A stretch of DNA of 9,843 nucleotides from Cellvibrionaceae bacterium (GTDB lineage: Bacteria > Pseudomonadota > Gammaproteobacteria > Pseudomonadales > Cellvibrionaceae): NCBI GenBank assembly GCA_021151525.1, contig JAGKXD010000134.1, forward strand, positions 1 to 9,843, given 5' to 3'. The notes below the pieces were generated by a model. It was not told where the DNA came from and did not search any database. It worked only from the letters and a program-made list of their open reading frames with translations. Positions 1-6,147 of the stretch are shown piece by piece. The stretch's first letter is position 1. Every line of letters starts with the position of its first letter. The position numbers and the translations under genes are program-made.

Positions 1-17
1 TTTTTATTGGGGCTTAG
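1..17 (+). CDS. possible 3' tail of the upstream gene (lpxA expected)
   Basis: A TAG at 15-17 is preceded by in-frame sense codons (Phe-Ile-Gly-Ala) back to the window edge, and it lies 2 bases before the lpxB ATG. In gammaproteobacteria lpxA normally lies directly upstream of lpxB, so this could be its last codons. The four visible residues are too few to identify any protein, and the stop could be chance. Context is the only support. Confidence 0.25.
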
Positions 18-19
18 AA

Positions 20-1159
20 ATGGAACGTATACATATAGGTATTGTTGTCGGCGAAGCCTCTGGTGATATTCTTGGTGCCGCGCTCATTGTAGAGCTGCGA
101 AAGCTTTACCCTCATGCAGAATTTTCAGGTATCGGCGGCCCGCGTATGCTGGCGCTTGGCTTCCATTCCTATTTCCCACAAGATCGTTTGGCTGTAATGG
201 GTTTAATTGAACCCTTAAAGCGCTTGCCTGAGTTGTTGCGCATACGTAAATTCCTGCGCGAACATTTTATTGCAAATCCCCCTGCCGTTTTTATCGGTAT
301 AGACTCACCCGATTTTAATATTTCGCTTGAAGGAGCGCTTAAAGAGCGTGGAATAAAAACTGTTCACTATGTCAGTCCTTCCGTGTGGGCATGGCGACAA
401 AAACGTGTTTTTAAAATTGCCAAATCTGTGGATTTGATGCTCACGCTGCTTCCATTTGAAGCAGCATTTTATGAAAAGCACAATGTACCAGTAGAGTTTG
501 TTGGTCATCATCTTGCAGATGAAATTCCGCTTGAAGTTGATAAATTCCAAGCTCGCCGTGAATTGGGAATTCCAGAGCATGCGCGTGTTGTTGCGCTTTT
601 GCCTGGTAGTCGAGCCAGCGAAGTGGAACGTATGGGCAGTTTGTTTATGCACGCTGCTGTTTTTTGTTTGGAGCAGAGCCCAGAGTTATTATTTTACATA
701 CCAGCCGCGAACTCCGATCGCTACCGTCAATTGCATCATCAATTAAATGACTATGTAGATTTTCCAATACAGCTGTTTAATGGTAATTCACATAAAGTCA
801 TGGCAGCCGCAGATGTACTTTTATTGGCATCTGGCACAGTGGCGTTAGAGGCATTGTTGCTTAAAAAGCCAATGGTCGTTGCTTATAAAATGGCTCCGCT
901 AACCTTCAAGATTTTGTCGTGGTTAGTAAAAACGCCCTATGTATCTCTTCCCAATTTAATTGCAAACAAACAATTAGTTCCAGAATTATTGCAGGATGAA
1001 GCAACACCTGAAAAGCTGAGCGAAGGCATTATGCATTATTTTGAAAATCCGGAAGAAGCTCAAACATTGAGTAACACTTTTGCCGAAATGCACGTGACTT
1101 TAAAACGCGATGCCAGTGCGCGTGCTGCTGCAGCTATTGCAAAACTTATCAATCAATAA
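20..1159 (+). CDS. lpxB: Lipid-A-disaccharide synthase LpxB
   Basis: LpxB is a GT19-family glycosyltransferase at the inner face of the cytoplasmic membrane. It joins UDP-2,3-diacylglucosamine to 2,3-diacylglucosamine-1-phosphate (lipid X), releasing UDP and forming the lipid A disaccharide. The 379 residues match the usual length of about 380. Visible family signatures are GEASGD at residues 11-16, GIDSPDFN at 93-100 with Asp98 at the position of the conserved catalytic Asp of the family, SPSVWAWRQKRV at 119-130, LPGSR at 194-198 and ASGTVALE at 270-277 in the C-terminal nucleotide-sugar-binding half. There is no signal peptide or clear transmembrane helix, as expected for a peripheral membrane enzyme. 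The start at 20 puts GEASGD at its usual distance from the N terminus, and a GGGG stretch at 9-12 can serve as ribosome binding site. The rnhB start follows 26 bases after the stop, so co-transcription is likely. The gene is AT-richer than dnaE (44 of 120 bases are G or C at 901-1020). Confidence 0.97.
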   Translation: MERIHIGIVVGEASGDILGAALIVELRKLYPHAEFSGIGGPRMLALGFHSYFPQDRLAVMGLIEPLKRLPELLRIRKFLREHFIANPPAVFIGIDSPDFNISLEGALKERGIKTVHYVSPSVWAWRQKRVFKIAKSVDLMLTLLPFEAAFYEKHNVPVEFVGHHLADEIPLEVDKFQARRELGIPEHARVVALLPGSRASEVERMGSLFMHAAVFCLEQSPELLFYIPAANSDRYRQLHHQLNDYVDFPIQLFNGNSHKVMAAADVLLLASGTVALEALLLKKPMVVAYKMAPLTFKILSWLVKTPYVSLPNLIANKQLVPELLQDEATPEKLSEGIMHYFENPEEAQTLSNTFAEMHVTLKRDASARAAAAIAKLINQ

Positions 1160-1185
1160 AATCATCGCTATCTGGATTTATTGCC

Positions 1186-1794
1186 ATGCTCGAACCGTTT
1201 ATTTGCAGTTATCAAGGTGTTTTGCTTGCGGGTTGCGATGAAGTAGGGCGTGGCCCTTTAGCGGGTGATGTGGTTGCTGCTGCAGTCATTCTCGATCCAC
1301 AAAATCCTATCCTTGGTTTGGATGATTCCAAAAAGCTCACTGAAAAAAAGCGCGATCTTTTGTTTGATGAAATAAAACTCAAAGCAAAAAGCTGGTGTGT
1401 TGCGCGTGCATCAGTAGCAGAAATCGACAAGCTGAATATTTTGCAGGCGAGTTTGTTGGCAATGACGCGCGCGGTGCAAGGCCTGCATATTCAGCCGGAA
1501 TATGTGTTGGTAGATGGTAATAAATTACCAAAATGGAATTACGTGGCTGAAGCTGTGGTGAAAGGCGATAGTCGAGTCGCTGCAATTAGTGCTGCATCTA
1601 TTCTGGCAAAGGTTGTGCGCGACCGTGAAATGATTGAATTGGATAAACAATATCCCGGTTACGGTTTGGCAGATCACAAAGGCTACCCCACTAAAGTGCA
1701 TATGGATGCTTTAGATAAGCTTGGTATTACTCCAATCCATCGAACTTCTTACGCACCTGTACGCGCCAAAATTGAACAGATGAAGTTATTCTGA
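1186..1794 (+). CDS. rnhB: Ribonuclease HII
   Basis: RNase HII nicks the RNA strand of RNA-DNA hybrids and cuts 5' of single ribonucleotides embedded in DNA, starting ribonucleotide excision repair in the cytoplasm. The protein has 202 residues, against 198 in E. coli. The DEDD metal site is complete: Asp18 and Glu19 in AGCDEVGRG, Asp110 in VLVDGN, and Asp128 in VVKGDS. The DDSKKLTEKKR segment (46-56) and the C-terminal GYPTKVH and HRTSYAPVR stretches are also typical of the family. The ATG at 1186 has only a weak GGA at 1174-1176 as ribosome binding site, but it gives the right distance to the catalytic Asp-Glu pair. The stop TGA overlaps the ATG of the next gene by one base (TGATG), which implies translational coupling. 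In Pseudomonas-type genomes this gene sits between lpxB and dnaE, as here. Confidence 0.97.
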   Translation: MLEPFICSYQGVLLAGCDEVGRGPLAGDVVAAAVILDPQNPILGLDDSKKLTEKKRDLLFDEIKLKAKSWCVARASVAEIDKLNILQASLLAMTRAVQGLHIQPEYVLVDGNKLPKWNYVAEAVVKGDSRVAAISAASILAKVVRDREMIELDKQYPGYGLADHKGYPTKVHMDALDKLGITPIHRTSYAPVRAKIEQMKLF

Positions 1795-2081
1795 TGAAGA
1801 GTGATATCTGCGATGCCGATTTACATCATTTAAAACCCGGCAAGCGTGTGGTATTGAAATCTTTTAATGCTAGTTTGATCGCGCCACAAGATGTAAGGCC
1901 AGACGAAAATTACTGGCAATTAATTGGTAGTAAAGCAGTTGTTGAAATTGCCAACAACACTGATCGAGTCCTGATTAAATTTGAACGTGATTTATTCAGT
2001 TTGGGTTTGGCTAATCACAACGAAGTACCCAATGCGTTGTGGATTTTGATTAGTGATTTAAAATTTATTTGTCGGTATTAA
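1794..2081 (+). CDS. Small conserved-looking hypothetical protein, 95 aa
   Basis: I do not recognise a named family. The ATG overlaps the rnhB stop codon by one base, so the gene is probably read from the rnhB transcript by translational coupling. There is no signal peptide, membrane helix or zinc motif; Cys6 and Cys93 are isolated. From residue 13 on, the protein looks like a compact all-beta fold: LKPGKRVVL (13-21), then PDENYWQLIG (36-45), VVEI (49-52), DRVLIKFERDL (57-67), GLANHN (71-76) and a final strand in ALWILISDL (81-89). The alternating hydrophobic strands joined by Gly/Pro/Asn turns suggest an SH3-like or small beta-barrel domain; this is inference from the pattern. The low glycine and alanine bias, the start/stop overlap and an uninterrupted frame with protein-like composition argue that it is a real gene. 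Its function is unknown. It interrupts the usual direct rnhB-dnaE junction. Confidence 0.8.
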   Translation: MKSDICDADLHHLKPGKRVVLKSFNASLIAPQDVRPDENYWQLIGSKAVVEIANNTDRVLIKFERDLFSLGLANHNEVPNALWILISDLKFICRY

Positions 2082-2101
2082 AAATTAAAGAGAACGTCAA
2101 A

Positions 2102-2300
2102 AGCTGGATTACTCACTTCGCTCGCCCTTTGGGTTAACCTGCGGTTATTCAAAGCACTTCGTGCTTTAGTCCCGCTGCGCGAGGATGACGACGCCCTCTA
2201 TAAAATGTAATTTGAATAATACGAATTGCATATTCTTCTCAGCTTCACGGTTCAATTTTTTAGTAGGGAGTCGTCATCCTCGCGCAGCGGGGATCCAGCT
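2102..2300. repeat. Inverted-repeat (REP/MITE-like) intergenic element
   Basis: The core is a perfect 22-bp inverted repeat: 2171-2192 on the left is the exact reverse complement of 2270-2291 on the right, with a 77-base centre. An additional 8-bp pair lies outside it (AGCTGGAT at 2102-2109, ATCCAGCT at 2293-2300). On the right the two blocks are contiguous (one base between). On the left they are separated by 61 bases. The unit itself is a small palindrome: on the right, ATCCTCGC-GCA-GCGGGGAT (2277-2295). It resembles the dispersed short palindromes of the type GTCATCC...GGATCCAG found between genes in many Proteobacteria; that resemblance is from general knowledge and was not searched. There is no ORF and no clear target-site duplication, so it is a non-autonomous or relic element. 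If transcribed, the arms could form a long hairpin between the 95-aa gene and dnaE. Confidence 0.75.
2151..2167. repeat. 7-bp perfect hairpin within the left half of the element
   Basis: AAAGCAC at 2151-2157 pairs exactly with GTGCTTT at 2161-2167 around a TTC loop. It is not followed by a T-run, so it is not a standard intrinsic terminator. It sits in the 61-base segment that splits the left repeat unit, next to smaller potential stems such as CCC-TTT-GGG at 2125-2133. Confidence 0.5.
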
Positions 2301-2310
2301 CTTAAAGTTT

Positions 2311-2316
2311 TATCAT
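2311..2316 (+). promoter_or_regulatory. Weak -10-like hexamer before dnaE
   Basis: TATCAT matches the sigma-70 -10 consensus at 5 of 6 positions and lies 25 bases before the dnaE ATG. No -35 hexamer is seen at the expected distance, where the right repeat unit (ending at 2300) sits instead. There is also no recognisable Shine-Dalgarno sequence before the ATG. This is only a candidate; dnaE may instead be read through from rnhB. Confidence 0.2.
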
Positions 2317-2341
2317 TCTTAACTAATTTCATCGTAGAACC

Positions 2342-5300
2342 ATGACCGCAAACTTTATCCATCTCCGCATGCACACCGAATTCTCGCTGGTCGATAGTTT
2401 GGTGCGAATTAAGAAGCTCGTTAAGCGCGTGGGCGAATTAAATATGCCTGCGTGCGGCATTAGCGATCAATGTAATTTTTATGGGCTGATTAAATTCTAT
2501 AAAGCTGCGCAAGGTGCAGGCATAAAACCCATTATTGGCAGTGATTTTTGGGTGGCGAGTAGCGATAGCGAAGGCAAGCCGACGATCATTACCTTACTGG
2601 CCATGAACAACACTGGCTATAAAAATATTATTGAATTAATTTCACGCGCTTGGCGTCAAGGCCAACAGCAAGGTGTTGCTTATATCCAACGTGAATGGGT
2701 GAGCGAATTTAGTGAAGGTTGCATTGCGCTTTCTGGCGGAAAGTTTGGCGATGTAGGTATGTGCTTGCTTGCGGGGCGCGCTGAGCAAGCACAAGAATTA
2801 TTGCATGCCTGGATGAGCGATTTTCCCAACCGTTTTTATATTGAGTTACAGCGTACAGGTCGTGAGAACGATGAAAGTTATTTGCACTCCGCTGTTGCAC
2901 TTGCCGATGCCATGCAATGCCCAGTGGTTGCAACTAACGATGTGCGTTTTTTAAATCGCGATGAATTTGAAGTGCACGAAGCGCGCGTTTGCATCAGTGA
3001 AGGCCGCACGCTCGACGATCCACGTCGTGAGCGTCGTTACAGCGAGCAACAATATTTGCGCTCGGCAGAAGAAATGACTGAGTTGTTTAGCGATATTCCA
3101 GAAGCGCTAGAAAATACGCTCGAAATCGCCAAGCGTTGTACCGTTAATATTCAAATGGGCAAATACTTTTTGCCGGAATACCCCATTCCCGAAGGCATGA
3201 CTGAAGGCGACTTTTTTAGAAAAATCTCTGAAGAAGGTTTAGATAAACGCCTCGAAAGAATTCTCGATAAATCTGCTCCTGATTACGCCGAGCGCCGCAA
3301 AGTTTACGATGACCGTTTGAAATTTGAGTTGGATATTATTATCCAAATGGGATTCCCCGGTTATTTCCTCATCGTAATGGACTTTATCCAGTGGGCGAAA
3401 GATCACGGCATTCCGGTTGGGCCGGGGCGTGGATCGGGTGCGGGTTCGCTCGTTGCCTATGTATTGTTGATTACGGACCTCGATCCATTGCAATACGATT
3501 TGCTGTTCGAACGTTTCCTCAATCCGGAACGTGTGTCCATGCCCGACTTCGATATCGATTTCTGTATGGATGGTCGCGACCGAGTAATTTCCTATGTGGC
3601 CGACAACTATGGCCGCGATGCGGTAAGCCAGATCATCACCTTCGGTACCATGGCCGCCAAAGCGGTGGTGCGCGATGTGGCGCGTGTACAAGGTAAGTCC
3701 TACGGCTTGGCCGACAAGCTCTCCAAAATGATTCCGCCCACGCCGGGCATGACGCTCGCGCAGGCTTTGGAAGAGGAGCCGCAGCTTAAAGAGTTTTTGG
3801 CTATAGATAGCGACGGCCAAGAAATTTGGGAGATGGCGGTTCAGCTGGAAGGCTTAACGCGAAACGTCGGCAAGCACGCCGGCGGTGTGGTAATCGCACC
3901 CACCAAACTCACGGATTTTGCGCCGCTGTTTAGTGACGAAAGCGGCGGCGGCCTCGTAACCCAATTCGATAAAAACGATGTGGAAGAAGCCGGTTTGGTG
4001 AAGTTCGACTTCCTCGGCTTGCGCACGCTCACCATCATCGATTGGGCGCGCATTATGATCGACAAGCAGCGCGCTCGCTTGGGCGAAGAGCCACTCGACA
4101 TCAGTGCTATTCCGCTCGACGATGCGGCGACCTTTTCGCTGTTGAAGCGCGCTGAAACTACCGCAGTATTCCAGCTTGAATCGCGCGGTATGAAAGACCT
4201 GATTAAGCGCCTGCAGCCGGATAACGTGGAAGACCTGATCGCATTAGTAGCGCTCTTTCGCCCCGGTCCGCTTGAGTCGGGCATGGTGGATGACTTTATC
4301 AACCGTAAGCATGGCCGCGCGCAGGTTGCGTATCCTGACGCAAAATTCCAGCATCACACTCTCAAACCGGTGCTTGAGCCGACTTACGGCGTTATCGTTT
4401 ACCAAGAGCAGGTAATGCAGATTGCGCAGGTGTTGGCGGGCTATACGCTTGGCGGCGCGGATATGCTGCGTCGCGCCATGGGTAAGAAAAAGCCCGAGGA
4501 AATGGCCAAGCAGCGTTCGGTGTTTGAAGACGGCGCTAAGTCCATGGGCGTTGACCCGGAACTGGCGATCAAGATCTTTGATCTGGTGGAAAAATTTGCG
4601 GGCTACGGCTTTAACAAATCGCACTCCGCGGCCTATGCGATAGTTTCCTATCAAACCGCATGGCTCAAAGCCCATTATCCAGCGCACTTTATGGCGGCGA
4701 CCATGTCGTCGGATATGGATAAAACCGACAAGGTGGTGACCTTCATTGAAGAATGTCGCCACATGAAATTGAAGCTCTTGCCGCCGGATGTTAACTCCGG
4801 CGAATTCCATTTCACGGTGGATGAAAAGGGCAACATCATTTACGGTTTGGGTGCGATCAAAGGCTTGGGCGAAGGCCCCGTTGAATCGATTATCGCAGCG
4901 CGTAACGAAGGCGGGCCGTTTAAAGATTTGTTTGATTTCTGTGCCCGTGTCGATCCGCGCAAGGTCAATAAACGCGCGTTGGAAGCAATTATTCGCTCAG
5001 GCGCAGCAGACAATTTGGGGCCGACGATTGGCTCGCCCCAGCACAATATCGATCACGACCGCGCCGTTATGTTTGCCTCCATGAGTGAAGCAGTGAAAAC
5101 CGCTGAGCAAGCGGCGGCTAATACCAATGCGGGCATGATGGATTTATTTGGCGAAGTCATGGCGAGCGATTCGGCCAATACCGATGTCTATGCCGACTTC
5201 CGCCGTGTTCGTACTTGGACGATGAAAGAGCGTCTGCACGCAGAAAAAGAAACGCTGGGTCTCTACCTCACTGGTCACCCCATCGACGAATATGAAAGCG

Positions 5301-5911
5301 AGTTACCGCATTTGGTGAGCTCACGTATTGCTGAGCTCAAGCCAGATAAATACGAAGCGCGCGGCGAGAAAGGCAAGGGCGATGATAAGGCGCGCCAATC
5401 GGTTGCAGGTTTGGTTGTCGCCCAGCGCACCATGAAAACCAAGCGCGGCGATACCATGGCGTTTGTGACTTTGGATGACCGCACTGGCCGTATCGAAATT
5501 GCAGTCTTTGCTGATACCTATTTGAACTGTCGCGATGTGCTGCTGAAAGATGGTCTCTTGGTTATTGCTGGTCAGGTGAGCGTTGATGACTTTAGCGGCA
5601 TGCTCAAGATGCGCGCCATCACCATTCGCCCGCTCGCTGAGTTGCGTGAAGAGCGGGCGCGTGAGCTTTCTGTGGAGTTGGAATCCGGTGCTTTGCCAGC
5701 CAATTTCGTTCGTCAAATATCCGAAATTCTGGAGCCTTACCGCAGTACGCCGAATCAGCCGGCGCGCGTTCCTCTGGTGATTGATTACCGCCGTAGCAAC
5801 GCCAAAGCCCAGCTCAAATTAGGAGCGGGTTGGAATATTCGCCCCGAGGACGAACTCTTGCAGCGATTGCGTGATAGCTACGGCACTGGCAAAGTGAAGT
5901 TGATTTATTAA
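2342..5911 (+). CDS. dnaE: DNA polymerase III subunit alpha (DnaE1 type)
   Basis: This is the catalytic subunit of the replicative polymerase, a C-family polymerase working with beta clamp, epsilon and tau. The length is 1189 residues (E. coli 1160). Domain order: PHP (about 5-275), palm (about 285-560), thumb and fingers (about 560-815), helix-hairpin-helix region (about 820-910), OB fold (about 1040-1120) and a C-terminal tau-binding domain. The three catalytic aspartates are Asp402 and Asp404 in PDFDIDF and Asp556 in VKFDFLGLRTL, matching E. coli 401, 403 and 555. The PHP metal site is degenerate: HLRMH (7-11) and DVR (200-202) carry Arg where active PHP domains have His, so proofreading should come from a separate DnaQ, as in E. 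coli. The internal clamp-binding motif reads MMDLF (932-936). The ATG at 2342 lacks an obvious ribosome binding site but fits the family N terminus. GC rises sharply inside the gene (see findings). Confidence 0.98.
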   Translation: MTANFIHLRMHTEFSLVDSLVRIKKLVKRVGELNMPACGISDQCNFYGLIKFYKAAQGAGIKPIIGSDFWVASSDSEGKPTIITLLAMNNTGYKNIIELISRAWRQGQQQGVAYIQREWVSEFSEGCIALSGGKFGDVGMCLLAGRAEQAQELLHAWMSDFPNRFYIELQRTGRENDESYLHSAVALADAMQCPVVATNDVRFLNRDEFEVHEARVCISEGRTLDDPRRERRYSEQQYLRSAEEMTELFSDIPEALENTLEIAKRCTVNIQMGKYFLPEYPIPEGMTEGDFFRKISEEGLDKRLERILDKSAPDYAERRKVYDDRLKFELDIIIQMGFPGYFLIVMDFIQWAKDHGIPVGPGRGSGAGSLVAYVLLITDLDPLQYDLLFERFLNPERVSMPDFDIDFCMDGRDRVISYVADNYGRDAVSQIITFGTMAAKAVVRDVARVQGKSYGLADKLSKMIPPTPGMTLAQALEEEPQLKEFLAIDSDGQEIWEMAVQLEGLTRNVGKHAGGVVIAPTKLTDFAPLFSDESGGGLVTQFDKNDVEEAGLVKFDFLGLRTLTIIDWARIMIDKQRARLGEEPLDISAIPLDDAATFSLLKRAETTAVFQLESRGMKDLIKRLQPDNVEDLIALVALFRPGPLESGMVDDFINRKHGRAQVAYPDAKFQHHTLKPVLEPTYGVIVYQEQVMQIAQVLAGYTLGGADMLRRAMGKKKPEEMAKQRSVFEDGAKSMGVDPELAIKIFDLVEKFAGYGFNKSHSAAYAIVSYQTAWLKAHYPAHFMAATMSSDMDKTDKVVTFIEECRHMKLKLLPPDVNSGEFHFTVDEKGNIIYGLGAIKGLGEGPVESIIAARNEGGPFKDLFDFCARVDPRKVNKRALEAIIRSGAADNLGPTIGSPQHNIDHDRAVMFASMSEAVKTAEQAAANTNAGMMDLFGEVMASDSANTDVYADFRRVRTWTMKERLHAEKETLGLYLTGHPIDEYESELPHLVSSRIAELKPDKYEARGEKGKGDDKARQSVAGLVVAQRTMKTKRGDTMAFVTLDDRTGRIEIAVFADTYLNCRDVLLKDGLLVIAGQVSVDDFSGMLKMRAITIRPLAELREERARELSVELESGALPANFVRQISEILEPYRSTPNQPARVPLVIDYRRSNAKAQLKLGAGWNIRPEDELLQRLRDSYGTGKVKLIY

Positions 5912-5920
5912 ATGGCTGCT

Positions 5921-5951
5921 GTTTAGTTGGGTTGCTAAACGCTGATTTTTT
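5921..5951 (+). terminator. Weak intrinsic terminator candidate after dnaE
   Basis: GTTTAG (5921-5926) pairs with CTAAAC (5935-5940) around an 8-base loop. A run of six T follows at 5946-5951 after a 5-base gap (GCTGA). The stem is short and AT-rich and the T-run is displaced, so termination may be inefficient. The hairpin begins 9 bases after the dnaE stop. Confidence 0.35.
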
Positions 5952-6107
5952 GAGCAATGTCGGTGTGCTGGAGTAGGCTAAATCGCTGAAAATCAGCATA
6001 AATAGTCGACTAAATGCGACATTTCGCGTAAGGTAGCGACCCAATTATCGCGCCGTTTTAGCTCCATACAAAACTAAGATTAGCGGCGGCGCAGCATCAG
6101 AATTTAC

Positions 6108-6128
6108 GTGGTAGCGCCCTCTACCCAC
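6108..6128 (+). promoter_or_regulatory. Hairpin in the accA leader
   Basis: GTGGTAG (6108-6114) can pair with CTACCCAC (6121-6128) around a CGCCCT loop, with one bulged C. It ends 19 bases before the accA ATG. Only a weak AGAG at 6132-6135 is available as ribosome binding site, so this stem could affect translation initiation. A regulatory role is inference; in E. coli the carboxyltransferase is reported to bind its own subunit mRNAs, which makes a structured leader plausible here. Confidence 0.3.
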
Positions 6129-6147
6129 AACAGAGCCAATAACTGCT

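Larger units (their letters stand above)
5912..6147. other. Non-coding dnaE-accA spacer rich in short dyads
   Basis: No protein-like frame is seen in these 236 bases. The spacer contains several short inverted repeats: GTTTAG/CTAAAC (5921-5940), GCTGATTTT (5941-5949) against AAAATCAGC (5989-5997), GCTGA-AAA-TCAGC (5985-5997), AAATG-CGA-CATTT (6012-6024), and GGTAG-CGCCCT-CTACC (6110-6125). No promoter close to the sigma-70 consensus stands out. The region presumably holds the dnaE 3' end and the accA promoter and leader. Confidence 0.6.

Noticed and set aside
2151..2167. Intrinsic terminator after the 95-aa gene
   Set aside because: The 7-bp hairpin is followed by AGTCCC, not a T-run, so it does not meet the intrinsic terminator pattern.
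2171..2291. CRISPR-like or tRNA-like reading of the repeated units
   Set aside because: There are only two copies, in opposite orientation, with no regular spacer array and no cloverleaf or acceptor pairing.
3239..3820. 193-aa open frame on the minus strand within dnaE
   Set aside because: It lies wholly opposite the conserved palm-domain coding sequence of dnaE, has no known motif, and its composition follows from the dnaE codons.
4244..4810. 188-aa open frame on the minus strand within dnaE
   Set aside because: Antisense shadow of a highly conserved polymerase region; no ribosome binding site or family features.
5814..6044. Small minus-strand gene overlapping the dnaE 3' end
   Set aside because: The frame of 76 codons has no recognisable motif, partly mirrors dnaE codons, and the intergenic part is explained by dyad-rich non-coding sequence.
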